From: Selaginella moellendorffii
Lineage: Eukaryota > Streptophyta > Lycopodiopsida > Selaginellales > Selaginellaceae
NCBI RefSeq assembly: GCF_000143415.4
Contig: NW_003314360.1
Coordinates: 430,682-494,681, forward strand
DNA: 64,000 nucleotides
Reading direction: 5' to 3'
Numbering within the stretch: the stretch's first letter is position 1; each line of letters starts with the position of its first letter. The notes below the pieces were generated by a model. The model was not told where the DNA came from. It did not search any database and saw nothing but the letters and a program-made list of their open reading frames with translations. The translations under genes were made by a program, and so were the position numbers. Of the stretch, positions 1-10,913 are shown one piece after another.

Positions 1-169
1 AGAGGGCTGAGACTTATTTAAACCCCCCCACCCAGAGGGATAGCATTGTAAACTGAAGATCCTCTGCACTGCCTCTGCGAGGCTCAAAAGCAAAGCATGA
101 AGTCTTATCTCTAATTGTCTTTCGTTTCCAATCTCTGGATTTTGTAGCAGGGGCCTAGATTGAGCAGAA

Positions 170-798
170 TGGGCATGGTTGCGCTAGGTTTTGGGGCGTC
201 TTGTTCATCGACAGGTGAGCTGTGGAGCTCGGTGAGTACAGCGAGGGGTGCAGCCGGCGGGGGAGGCCCCGGATTCGGAAGAAGGAGGAGACTGTGGAGA
301 AGGTGAAGCAGCAGCTGGAGGATTGCTACCTGGTTGCAGGGGTTCAGTACAAGAACCTGACGGTGCAGCAGATGCAGAACCTGCGTCGGAGCCTGCCGGA
401 GAAGACGAAGCTGATGGTGGCCAAGAACACACTGGTGGGTAAGGCGATTGAAGGCACCAAGTGGGAGGCTCTCAAGCCTTGTCTCAAAGGGATGAACGTG
501 TGGCTGTTTGTGCACACGGAGGAGATCCCGGTGGCGCTCAAGCCTTACAGAGCGTTTCAGAAGGAGCTGAAGCTGGAGGACAGTGACTTCACGGGGGCTG
601 TGTTTGAGGGGAAGTTTTACGCACCGTTCAACCAGCTGGAGACGATGCCGAGCCGGGCGGACGTGTATTGGAAGCTGCTGGGGGCTCTCAAGGCGCCGTC
701 GGCTAGAGTGGTGGGGGTGCTTCAGGCTCCGGCCACGAATCTGCTGCTCACCGCTCAAGGCGTATGTTGCGAAGCTGGAGGAGGAGAGTCGCTCTTGA
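170..798 (+). pseudogene. Plastid/bacterial-type ribosomal protein L10 (uL10), frame-disrupted, arm 1
   Basis: The frame at 222-752 encodes a clear bacterial-type L10: a KKEETVEK start, the LTVQQMQNLR segment, VAKNTLVGKAIEGT and a C-terminal LQAPATNLLL. The L10 tail (LKAYVAKLEEES) continues only in the next frame, with a stop at 796-798, so one base is extra near 753. At the N-terminus the 222 frame has no ATG. An ATG at 170 opens a Ser/Ala/Gly-rich, transit-peptide-like run in a third frame. Known role: base of the L7/L12 stalk of the plastid 50S subunit. With two frame breaks shared by both arms, this is probably a pseudogene or a consensus error. A tiny intron at the 5' break (donor-like caggtgagc at 212-220) is the other option but would be too short. 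Confidence 0.75.
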
Positions 799-875
799 CT
801 GTTTTGCATGGAGCAGGAACGACATTGTAGTTTTTCAACCTTGCTCTGTATCTTAACAGTATTGACAGTGTTCAC

Positions 876-1333
876 ACACCGATTCGAACCCGGGGTAAAG
901 TGATCATATAATTAAATAATAATACATACAAAAATTCAACAGTCAAAAGGGAAACTTTGTTACATCCGTGGAATCAAATGAAAGTACTGCTTGTAAATAA
1001 TCAAACAGAAGAGAAGGAAACGTTTTAAGAGAGACAGGCTAAATATATGAGGTAGTCTCTGAATATATGGATTTACTATATATAACTATACATGAATTTA
1101 AAATAACTGAAATAATAATAATTATGACTTTTTAAACTAAATTTCTTAAATAAACTTAAATATGGATTGTTGTGCGCTCAACGTCGTCAACACATTATCT
1201 ATGCCGTTTCCCTTACTGTCACCGATAGAGAATCCAGTCACCTACCAAAGGAAAACCAGAATCGTAAGACTCGCTTTGTATCAAAGTCTTGAATCGCACC
1301 TGGAAAGCCTCCTTTACCACTAAATACTGGTGA
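876..1333. other. AT-rich intergenic stretch, arm 1 (mirror 13563-14020)
   Basis: About 460 bp of mostly AT-rich DNA separates the 3' ends of L10 and the NTPase gene. I see no gene. A fragment at about 881-893 (gattcgaacccgg) resembles a tRNA T-arm, but the flanking stem does not pair, so no tRNA is called. Confidence 0.6.
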
Positions 1334-3983
1334 TCACATCTTTCTCGGACGCTTTTCGGTATGCCTTACAGCTGCAATCTGCTCGATCATACCAAAATTG
1401 GAGCCGATAATAACACTCGAGGCGTATATATCCATCGGATTAGACTTTTGATATGAGAGAGCTGATGAATTGTCCTTGTCCGAGAAAAATACGTATCCAA
1501 AGTTCGTTCGAGCATACTCTACAGAAGACAAAAATTAAAAATAAACGAAAAACGTATAACGTATGGACTTACTTTCATCGCCAGGCTGCTCATTGTTCTT
1601 GATAGCAATCAGTCTTCGGACGTCACTCTTAAGATTTCGAACGACTTCCGACCAATCCGCAATGGCTGGCTTAAGAGGGTCTCCAGAGCACTTGCTTTGG
1701 ATGTACAAAAGAAAAGGCTCCAAATCCATGTCTTTTACTTCCTTGAGTATCAGGAAGGTATCAGCCCCGCTGTTCCGAGGTCCACAGATGGCCCAAGTCC
1801 CTGACCTTTGAACCTCCTTTTTTGAGCCTGGACTACTGTGTTTGATCCGAAACCAAAAAACTAAAAACAAGAACATACCTGGACTCAGTTGCTTGATTGA
1901 AACTGGAAAAGTGGGGAACCTGAACTTTCGGTTCTTCAGATTGTCAGGGATGTACCAATCGCAAGGCAACACATCCGCCAGCATGAAGGTGTCTGAACCC
2001 CCCGATAGTAACTGCAAATAACAACATGTTAGTAACCGAGACTATGAAAGACTATGAACGTAGAATTCACATACCTTATGAATGTAGATGCTGAAGATCA
2101 GAGACAACAAATCGTTGTCTTCCTTCTGCTTCCAATCATCCGTTGACATTGTTGTCAAATCAAAAGTTGTAGAGCCAAAAAGGTCCTCCCGCTGGAGTGT
2201 TAGCTTATGCAGTAACACAGGTGAAAACTCCACCAGAGCCTTTTCTTCGTCAAGATTGGGAACGTCCACCACAGCCACTACTCCACAACTCTCCAGAGCT
2301 TCCCATGTCAAAACATTCTCTCTTGGAAAGGCCTGCAGCAGAACCGGTTCCTTCCTTGAGACATGCTCACGAAGCATCGATGCTTGAATTGCTCGTAAGA
2401 GATAAGGAAATCTCTCATCCCCGGCAAAGCCATTGTAATACTCGAATCTTGTGCATAGGCTCCACACACGATCCAGAATCCGCCTTACTTTGTCTCTCAG
2501 GAAGGGCTCCTGAATTCTCAGCGCAAGGTTGTCAATGTCAAGGGCCATGTCTGGGTCATCTGAAGCCAAAGCCTGAACCATGAAGGTAATCAACCTCGGA
2601 TTCCCTCCGCTCAGCTTGCACAACAGCCGCATGCCATCATTTAAAGCGTGAAGTTCTTCACGGTTTGAAGTCCTCAGCACCTTGTTAAAGACTTGCAACA
2701 CCAGCTTCTCCCGATCGCTGCTGCTGAGAGGGTTGACAGGAATATAAATCACTTTAGATGATCCAGTGTCACCGCTCTCTCTCAAAGATGCCGCTGTGAA
2801 AAGGTTGGTCGCTCCGAGCATAGTGACAAACGTTTTGCCACCCGCGTTCCTGTGCTTCCAAACTATGAACTCCCGAAACAGTTTCTGAACAAGGACGTTG
2901 TTCCTCCCAATCTCATCAAAGAAGAACGACAGGTAAATGTTTTGGTCTCCGAGCTCGCAGACTTCTCGCAACAAAGCTATCACGTCATCAAACAGGAGGA
3001 ACTTCTTCAAATCAGGTGCTTCGGCATCAACAACAGCGACAAGCTCTTGGTAAGGAAAGCGCGTCCAAGTCCCAGTATCTTTTCTGATGTTATCTTGGCC
3101 ATCTGCTCTAGAAACAGCTGCATGCAAAGTCCTCAGGGCCAAAACCTGAGCATCACCCAGCCCGGCCTCGCCATGAAAAGTTGAAATAAAATCATGGTAC
3201 ATGAGCACGTCGAGATGTTCAACGGTGCTCATCATGGCCTCCCACGGTCGCACCTCATCGGTTGATGTATCGAAAATCGAGGCAAGTTCTTGAATCCTTA
3301 GCCCTGGATCACTCCGTTGCCTTCTCATCTCAATGAGTATTTGTGGGAGTGCCTTGCCAAGGGATGTTTTTCCCGCACCCGGGAATCCAACCACACCCAT
3401 TATATGGTGGAGGCGCCTAAACATCCCAGTCTGTGTGTTGACTGCTCATGAATTGCTTGTACAACAGCCAGTTACCCCTGAGCAAAGCATACACAGTATT
3501 CTCTCGTCCAACAATGGGAAACTGCTGCCCGATGTCCTTCAGAGACAAGCCAGTTGGCAAAGAAGATAATGAATCCCTTTCAAGGCATTTTCTGTACGTG
3601 CGGGCATGCTTAAGACGAGGTCCAAAGAGCTCCTTCAGCTTGGCAATCCGATCACGGGCGTTTGACCAAACAACTCCACTAGAGGGAATGAGCTGCTGAC
3701 GGAGCTGCTTCTCCTTCTCACGGAGCTGCTTCTTCTCATCACGGAGCTGCTTCTTCTCATCCATCCAGTGCTTCTGAAGCTCACCCTGCGTGGAATCCAC
3801 CTTCTGCTCAACCTGCTCAATCGCTTGTTGCACGGCCCTGATCTCCGATTCCACTTCCTCAATCTGCTGCTGAATCGATCGCTCAGGCCCATCCGCCCTT
3901 TGCCGCTTCCCAGCCCTGATATCTGATTCCAATTCCTCCCCATCCGCCCTTGGCCGCTTCCCATGAGACTGCTCTCGCACCAT
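1334..3983 (-). CDS. P-loop NTPase with C-terminal restriction-endonuclease-like region (Crinkler-RHS-like), intact copy in arm 1
   Basis: My model is complement(1334..1518, 1573..1827, 1879..2011, 2075..3416, 3493..3983), which closes in frame at 801 aa. Start: ATG in a GCCATGG context. Residues 1-110 are charged and coiled-coil rich, with a repeated arginine-rich element. Then come IVGREN, Walker A (GFPGAGKTS), Walker B (YLSFFFDEIG), a sensor-like LGATN and GGNPRLI. The C-terminus has GADTFLIL...LLYIQSK, resembling a D...QxK nuclease motif. This NTPase-nuclease order is that of the CR (Crinkler-RHS) class of eukaryotic proteins, thought to come from selfish elements. Introns 2-4 (63, 51 and 54 bp) have clean GT-AG ends and a TTACTAAC branch site in intron 2; the first (76 bp, 3417-3492) is chosen by phase. 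Family assignment is from motifs only. An AAA/STAND NTPase of other function is possible. Confidence 0.7.
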
Positions 3984-4079
3984 GGCGGAACCCTAACCTA
4001 GGTACTCTCTTTTTTAGGGTTCTAGCCGTAGAATGGAAGACTGGAGTAGGTTCACGTAGAAAAGAACTAATGTTGACTC
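3984..4079. promoter_or_regulatory. Short divergent intergenic region between the NTPase gene and CDKAL1 remnant (mirror 10818-10913)
   Basis: Under 100 bp separate the NTPase start codon at 3983 from the first recognisable CDKAL1 codons. It contains tctagccg and two short telo-box-like words, aaccctaa and tagggtt, a motif often found upstream of plant housekeeping genes. A shared bidirectional promoter is inferred, not shown. Confidence 0.35.
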
Positions 4080-5640
4080 GGCAGTGAGTATATGGCAGGA
4101 CAGCTTCAGGCTTATGGCCATCTCGGACTCTCCTCAGAGAGATCTTTGGCTGATCAACACGTAAGTTCAGTATCAAAAGGAAGAATCTTAAGCTGGATCA
4201 ATTGTTGCTGCTGTTTTATTCGCAGGTGTACTGTGAAAGCTCCGACAATGGAAACACTGATACGTAAAGGCAAAGCGGCCTCTATTCCCTTGGTGGATAG
4301 CTGGATGCGTTCTTCAGGGTTTAAAAGATCTCAAAGCCGTCAGCGTCATCGGAGTGCAGCAAATACAGCGGGGGAGACTTTGAAAGGCCACGAGGCCTAG
4401 CTGCTTCGACGGGATGCTTTACCGTCTCTTGATTTGCCAAAAGTTTATAATCTCTTTTGCTGTTGTGTTTTCAGGTTCGTAAGAACAAGTTTGTCGAGAT
4501 CATTCCTATCAACGTTGGCTGCTTGGGTGCTTGCACATACTGCAAGACGAAGCATGCTCGCGGGCATCTTGGCAGCTACACAGTAGACGCACTAGTAAGG
4601 ACCTTCGCCAGTTTCTTTTCTCTGTTACTGAGCTTTATCTACAGGTGCAAAGATTGAAAACCGTGGTGTCTGAAGGTGTGAAGGAGATATGGCGACACTG
4701 GAGCTTACGGTTATGGTTATCTGTTTCAAGCTAGCATTTTTTATTTACTTTTTTCTTTCTTTGCACTACAGGACGAGATATTGGAGCAAATATACCAGCG
4801 CTTCTACGTGCTTTAGTTGCCGCGCTTCCTCATAGACAGAAGTACAATGCTCCGAATCTACATCTTACAGCATCTGGAGGAAATGGCTGTCACCCCTGCG
4901 TGTATTCGTTCCTTCATGTTCTGGTTCAATCTGGAAGGGACTCGGTGTTGGAGGTACTGATGTTCTGGGTGATTGTTTTGTCTCTGTAAGCCGTTTTCTG
5001 TGTTCTTCAGGGCATGAAGAGGGAGTACACGTTTTCCGAGTTTAGAAAAATTGTGGATACTCTCACAAGACTAGTCCCGGAGATTCATATCGCTACAGAT
5101 ATTATCTGTGGATTTCCAGGTACACTCGCATGCATGAAAAAGATTGTATCTTATTGAGCTTTTATCCTTGTCAGGAGAAACATCAGAGGATTTTGACAGG
5201 ATCATGGAACTAATACGAGAGTACACGTTCCCACAGGTCCACATATCACAGTTTTACCCTCGACCAGGTAGGTAATCTCTGTACATGCTACTGAATGGTT
5301 CTCTCTGTCACTAGTGTTTATCCTGTCAATATCCTTAGACAGGAACACCGGCGGCTCTAATGAAACGGGTTCCAACGCTCGAAGTGAAGAAACGAAGCCG
5401 TTCCTTGACAAGTCTGTTCGAATCGTTCACTCCTTACGCAGGAATGGAGGTGAAACGTACCGAGTCTGGGTCACCAACACTGCTGCTGATGGAATTCATC
5501 TGGTATTCTTTCTTTTGTTCTACGTCTCTGCAGGTTGGCCTGTGTACAAGTTCTACTTCCAGCTGTACCGGGCCTTCTTGGAAGCAAGTTAATGTGAAGA
5601 TTACGTCTGTCGGAAGATGGTCTGTGACTGGCGAGTGGCG
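4080..5640 (+). pseudogene. CDKAL1-type tRNA threonylcarbamoyladenosine methylthiotransferase, decayed, arm 1
   Basis: Family pieces appear in order in several frames: EYMAGQLQAYG, CTVKAPTMETLIRKGKAASIPLV, AGCV, LKAVSVIGVQQI, the radical-SAM core with [28 protein letters not shown], a MLR..YILQHLEEMA segment, [26 protein letters not shown] and SLFESFTPY. The family adds the 2-methylthio group to t6A37 of tRNA, using Fe-S clusters. Lesions: a frameshift between IPLV and AGCV, a further disruption after VSVIGVQQI, an in-frame TAG at 4398-4400 followed in frame by readable family sequence, loss of about four codons before DTGAYG, a deletion and frameshift in the YILQHLEEMA region, and a frameshift in the C-terminal domain. 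Many original splice sites survive (for example at 4590 and 5270). Confidence 0.88.
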
Positions 5641-5899
5641 AACCAGATTCCACTCCTGGAGACGATGCTGAGAAAGTCGGACGCGAGCAGCGGTAAGGAA
5701 TGCGATCCTCGGGGAGTTCCTGAGAAAGAGATCCCGAGTCCAGGCATCACATTTTCGTTTGTTGAAATTCACCAGGATCAGAAGCGGCCGGCTCTGTGGT
5801 CACTCTTGTGGCTTTCTTTACACACTCCAGAAGAAAACAAGCTCAAGGACGAGTCTGTGCAACGCTCGCACAAACTCGACTGGGCACAACTGGGAGCTC

Positions 5900-6085
5900 C
5901 AACCAGAGTCCAATCTCCGCTATCCCAGACGAGGTGTCTTTACGTCAATGACGGCGAGAGACTTATCTTCATCAAGACAAGTTTGCAAGCACTGGTACGC
6001 TCTGTGTTCATCAGACTGTCTGTGGGAGAAATTCGTCGGCTCAAGTCAAGCCAACTTACCAAGGTACGTGCCTCCTGACTATACT
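5900..6085 (+). pseudogene. F-box protein fragment, arm 1
   Basis: One frame reads an F-box start (ISAIPDEV), then stops. The adjacent frame supplies the rest of the motif: ARDLSSSRQVCKHWYALCSSD followed by CLWEKF. The middle of the F-box helix pair is missing between the two. F-box proteins are substrate adaptors of SCF ubiquitin ligases. No LRR or Kelch repeats are seen nearby. The following frames (to about 6475) are short and unrecognised and could be remnants of the same gene. Confidence 0.6.
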
Positions 6086-6479
6086 ATTTTCTGGAAATTT
6101 TGTTTTCCTTGCTTAAACGTTGAATTTTGCAGATGGCTGGTGCATAAGCACAGCACGCTACTGTCGTCTCGAAGCACTCGCGTTTTATATTTCACGAACA
6201 GATACACGTTTCTGATTCAAGCCTTGGATGCATGGTGGGAACACGGGATTTACAGCTCCTCTAAGCTGTGTCCTCTTATATGAGAGCTTATGCTGCGCGA
6301 CTGGTGCGTATTCTATGAAGTGCTAAGCTCCGCTTTTGCGAATCATGCAGATTTCCTATCTGCCTCACTTCTGCCAAAGCTTCACGGCAGATTGAATCTG
6401 TACGACCTGGAAGGTGTGTGTTTGAATGACGGAGTCACTGGGATGAAAATCTGGAAGGTGCTGCGTGACCTCTGACAGC

Positions 6480-6939
6480 GTTATATCTCATGGGTGAAAG
6501 TTTGCCTTCACTGCTCGGACCTGAATTATGCAGTCCGACTCGAGAGAGTCCGGTAAGTGGCATTCCCGCTGGCTGTTGGATCCTCCACCGTTGGATCGTA
6601 CAGATCTAACAGCTCAAACGCTCAGCCTTTGAGTTGCCAGAAATTTCTAAGTCCTAGCACTTGGTTTTTGGCAATGGAGAGGAAGCTACGTGAGCATGGC
6701 AGCTACGCCTTGAGCACGCCACGGCCCAGGTCACCACAGCCAGCTGCTCCAGCAGCAGCAGCAGCAGCCGCCGACGCAGGCAGCGCCAGCCACTGCAACA
6801 GCCCGCGGCCTGCCAACACCAGCAGCTGCTGCAGCTGCTGCTCCAGCCGGCCAGCCAGCCGTGCCACGGCCGGCCTCCAGCGACTGCCACAGCGAGCACT
6901 TGGGCCAGCACTCGCCGCCCAAAGCGCCTGCCCTGTGGC
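6480..6939. repeat. GC-rich inner end of the palindrome arm with CAG-type triplet runs (mirror 7958-8417)
   Basis: It includes CAG/CCG triplet runs at about 6743-6770 and shorter ones near 6820-6845. The stretch at about 6585-6680 (ccgttggatcg...ctcaaacgctcag...aaatttctaagtcctagcacttgg) has diverged relatives at about 7655-7712 and 15838-15935, so it belongs to a dispersed repeat family. No gene is supported. Confidence 0.55.
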
Positions 6940-7957
6940 TCGTCGTGGCCCAGCCCGTTAGCACTGCGTCCCGGCCAGCCGCTGCCCAGCAGCACCACCA
7001 GCGCTGCCCAGCAGTGGCCAGCTGCGCCAGGCACCACCGCACGACGCTACGTGCTGCCCAGCAGCACCAAGCACCGCCACACGCCTTTCAGGGCCGCCAC
7101 ACGCCGCCCAGAGCCGCTGCGCCCTGCCTAGCGCCCCCCCGCACCGCCTGGTGCCAACAGCAAACCAAGACAACTCCATACGTGACTTTGGGACAGGAGA
7201 AGCCAGCCATGATGCCCCTTACTCCCTGCACACGGGTCTGGCACAGCAAGTCCCCAGGCCGGGCATTTCCGTAGGTCCCTGTGTGCGCTGCACCTCACAG
7301 CCAGGACGCCACAGAAATCCCTGCCTGGAGCTGCTAACCGCCACTAAGAGTCTGGGAGCTAGCTCGGCCTCTCCACACAACAGCTTTTCTGGCGTCTAGT
7401 GCGGCCCAACTCCCCTAACTCAAGTCTGGCACAGCAAATGCCCCACAAAGGCTTTTTGGCCCCCCTTGGTTGCTGCCTCAGCACCACCAAGGGATCTCCA
7501 AAAATGCTATGGGGATTGCTCCCTGCTGTTGAGAGCACCCACACCACCCAGACATCACCACAAAGCTGCTGTGATCCACCAGAATCTGCCGTGGGAGACA
7601 CAATTGCAACCGCAATTGCAAATGCCCGCCTCTGCTTCTCCAGCATCCTCTCCACCGTCAAATCTCCCGATCCAACGGTCCACATGGCCCAAGCCTAGGC
7701 TATGGAGGAGAAAGATGCAAGGAGCAGTCATGACAGGGCATTCTGTCTTGACCACACCACAACATCAAGCCAACGGCAAGCCAGGACAACTCCAAGCATG
7801 GTTCTGGATTCAGAGAAACCAGCCATGCTGCCCCTCTCTCGTCTGGCACAGCAAGTCTCCAAGCCATGCATTTGCATTGGCCCCTGTGTGCTGCACCTCG
7901 CTGCCACAGTGCCACAAAAAATCCCTGCCTGGAGATGCTCATTGCCACTAAGAGTCC
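6940..7957. repeat. Palindrome spacer, built of diverged direct repeats
   Basis: The 1,018-bp spacer is GC-rich and holds no convincing gene. Two diverged direct copies of about 200 bp are visible (about 7148-7350 and 7771-7954). Both contain a run resembling tctggcacagcaagt, a ccctgtgtg...ctgcacctc block and the words atccctgcctggag and gccactaagag. A partial third copy of the first word lies near 7427. Long open frames here are low-complexity Ala/Pro/Gln or Cys/Trp frames open on both strands, so I do not call them genes. Confidence 0.75.
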
Positions 7958-8811
7958 GCCACAGGGCAGGCGCTTTGGGCGGCGAGTGCTGGCCCAAGTG
8001 CTCGCTGTGGCAGTCGCTGGAGGCCGGCCGTGGCACGGCTGGCTGGCCGGCTGGAGCAGCAGCTGCAGCAGCTGCTGGTGTTGGCAGGCCGCGGGCTGTT
8101 GCAGTGGCTGGCGCTGCCTGCGTCGGCGGCTGCTGCTGCTGCTGCTGGAGCAGCTGGCTGTGGTGACCTGGGCCGTGGCGTGCTCAAGGCGTAGCTGCCA
8201 TGCTCACGTAGCTTCCTCTCCATTGCCAAAAACCAAGTGCTAGGACTTAGAAATTTCTGGCAACTCAAAGGCTGAGCGTTTGAGCTGTTAGATCTGTACG
8301 ATCCAACGGTGGAGGATCCAACAGCCAGCGGGAATGCCACTTACCGGACTCTCTCGAGTCGGACTGCATAATTCAGGTCCGAGCAGTGAAGGCAAACTTT
8401 CACCCATGAGATATAACGCTGTCAGAGGTCACGCAGCACCTTCCAGATTTTCATCCCAGTGACTCCGTCATTCAAACACACACCTTCCAGGTCGTACAGA
8501 TTCAATCTGCCGTGAAGCTTTGGCAGAAGTGAGGCAGATAGGAAATCTGCATGATTCGCAAAAGCGGAGCTTAGCACTTCATAGAATACGCACCAGTCGC
8601 GCAGCATAAGCTCTCATATAAGAGGACACAGCTTAGAGGAGCTGTAAATCCCGTGTTCCCACCATGCATCCAAGGCTTGAATCAGAAACGTGTATCTGTT
8701 CGTGAAATATAAAACGCGAGTGCTTCGAGACGACAGTAGCGTGCTGTGCTTATGCACCAGCCATCTGCAAAATTCAACGTTTAAGCAAGGAAAACAAAAT
8801 TTCCAGAAAAT

Positions 8812-8997
8812 AGTATAGTCAGGAGGCACGTACCTTGGTAAGTTGGCTTGACTTGAGCCGACGAATTTCTCCCACAGACAGTCTGATGAACACAGAGCGT
8901 ACCAGTGCTTGCAAACTTGTCTTGATGAAGATAAGTCTCTCGCCGTCATTGACGTAAAGACACCTCGTCTGGGATAGCGGAGATTGGACTCTGGTTG
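8812..8997 (-). pseudogene. F-box protein fragment, mirror copy in arm 2
   Basis: This is the reverse-complement copy of the fragment at 5900-6085, with the same frame break after the IPDEV segment. Confidence 0.6.
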
Positions 8998-9256
8998 GAG
9001 CTCCCAGTTGTGCCCAGTCGAGTTTGTGCGAGCGTTGCACAGACTCGTCCTTGAGCTTGTTTTCTTCTGGAGTGTGTAAAGAAAGCCACAAGAGTGACCA
9101 CAGAGCCGGCCGCTTCTGATCCTGGTGAATTTCAACAAACGAAAATGTGATGCCTGGACTCGGGATCTCTTTCTCAGGAACTCCCCGAGGATCGCATTCC
9201 TTACCGCTGCTCGCGTCCGACTTTCTCAGCATCGTCTCCAGGAGTGGAATCTGGTT

Positions 9257-10817
9257 CGCCACTCGCCAGTCACAGACCATCTTCCGACAGACGTAATCTT
9301 CACATTAACTTGCTTCCAAGAAGGCCCGGTACAGCTGGAAGTAGAACTTGTACACAGGCCAACCTGCAGAGACGTAGAACAAAAGAAAGAATACCAGATG
9401 AATTCCATCAGCAGCAGTGTTGGTGACCCAGACTCGGTACGTTTCACCTCCATTCCTGCGTAAGGAGTGAACGATTCGAACAGACTTGTCAAGGAACGGC
9501 TTCGTTTCTTCACTTCGAGCGTTGGAACCCGTTTCATTAGAGCCGCCGGTGTTCCTGTCTAAGGATATTGACAGGATAAACACTAGTGACAGAGAGAACC
9601 ATTCAGTAGCATGTACAGAGATTACCTACCTGGTCGAGGGTAAAACTGTGATATGTGGACCTGTGGGAACGTGTACTCTCGTATTAGTTCCATGATCCTG
9701 TCAAAATCCTCTGATGTTTCTCCTGACAAGGATAAAAGCTCAATAAGATACAATCTTTTTCATGCATGCGAGTGTACCTGGAAATCCACAGATAATATCT
9801 GTAGCGATATGAATCTCCGGGACTAGTCTTGTGAGAGTATCCACAATTTTTCTAAACTCGGAAAACGTGTACTCCCTCTTCATGCCCTGAAGAACACAGA
9901 AAACGGCTTACAGAGACAAAACAATCACCCAGAACATCAGTACCTCCAACACCGAGTCCCTTCCAGATTGAACCAGAACATGAAGGAACGAATACACGCA
10001 GGGGTGACAGCCATTTCCTCCAGATGCTGTAAGATGTAGATTCGGAGCATTGTACTTCTGTCTATGAGGAAGCGCGGCAACTAAAGCACGTAGAAGCGCT
10101 GGTATATTTGCTCCAATATCTCGTCCTGTAGTGCAAAGAAAGAAAAAAGTAAATAAAAAATGCTAGCTTGAAACAGATAACCATAACCGTAAGCTCCAGT
10201 GTCGCCATATCTCCTTCACACCTTCAGACACCACGGTTTTCAATCTTTGCACCTGTAGATAAAGCTCAGTAACAGAGAAAAGAAACTGGCGAAGGTCCTT
10301 ACTAGTGCGTCTACTGTGTAGCTGCCAAGATGCCCGCGAGCATGCTTCGTCTTGCAGTATGTGCAAGCACCCAAGCAGCCAACGTTGATAGGAATGATCT
10401 CGACAAACTTGTTCTTACGAACCTGAAAACACAACAGCAAAAGAGATTATAAACTTTTGGCAAATCAAGAGACGGTAAAGCATCCCGTCGAAGCAGCTAG
10501 GCCTCGTGGCCTTTCAAAGTCTCCCCCGCTGTATTTGCTGCACTCCGATGACGCTGACGGCTTTGAGATCTTTTAAACCCTGAAGAACGCATCCAGCTAT
10601 CCACCAAGGGAATAGAGGCCGCTTTGCCTTTACGTATCAGTGTTTCCATTGTCGGAGCTTTCACAGTACACCTGCGAATAAAACAGCAGCAACAATTGAT
10701 CCAGCTTAAGATTCTTCCTTTTGATACTGAACTTACGTGTTGATCAGCCAAAGATCTCTCTGAGGAGAGTCCGAGATGGCCATAAGCCTGAAGCTGTCCT
10801 GCCATATACTCACTGCC
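9257..10817 (-). pseudogene. CDKAL1-type pseudogene, mirror copy in arm 2
   Basis: The predicted fragments match those in arm 1, including the CxxxCxxC radical-SAM motif (near 10370), the in-frame stop at 10497-10499 and all frame breaks. Decay therefore happened before the inverted duplication, and neither arm supplies a working enzyme. Confidence 0.88.
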
Positions 10818-10913
10818 GAGTCAACATTAGTTCTTTTCTACGTGAACCTACTCCAGTCTTCCATTCTACGGCTAGAACCCTAAAAAAGAGAGTACCTAGG
10901 TTAGGGTTCCGCC

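Larger units (their letters stand above)
1..6939 (+). repeat. Left arm of a giant inverted repeat (palindrome)
   Basis: This arm is the reverse complement of 7958-14896. Positions pair by the rule x + y = 14896 on the outer side of a 1-bp indel and 14897 on the inner side. I compared the predicted proteins across the whole arm and spot-checked non-coding stretches. Only three differences were found: substitutions at 1524 and 1527, and one extra base at 2278. The arm starts at the first base of the window, so its true outer end may lie upstream. The inner end is at 6939, where the sequences diverge inside a GC-rich stretch. Confidence 0.97.

Noticed and set aside
222-830. L10 as an intact 202-residue gene starting at 222
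   Set aside because: The codon at 222 is GTG, not ATG, and the last 30 or so residues are not L10; the true tail is in the next frame.
111-875. 254-residue open frame opposite L10 (and its mirror at 14021-14785)
   Set aside because: It is an antisense shadow of the GC-rich L10 coding region: Arg/Leu/His-rich, no domain, and the plus strand has a clear L10 protein.
881-895. tRNA-like T-arm (gattcgaacccgg)
   Set aside because: The stem bases around the loop do not pair and there is no anticodon arm or acceptor stem.
6557-8340. Several 60-160 residue frames at the palindrome centre
   Set aside because: They are low-complexity Ala/Gln/Pro or Cys/Trp frames, open on both strands because of GC-rich triplet repeats.
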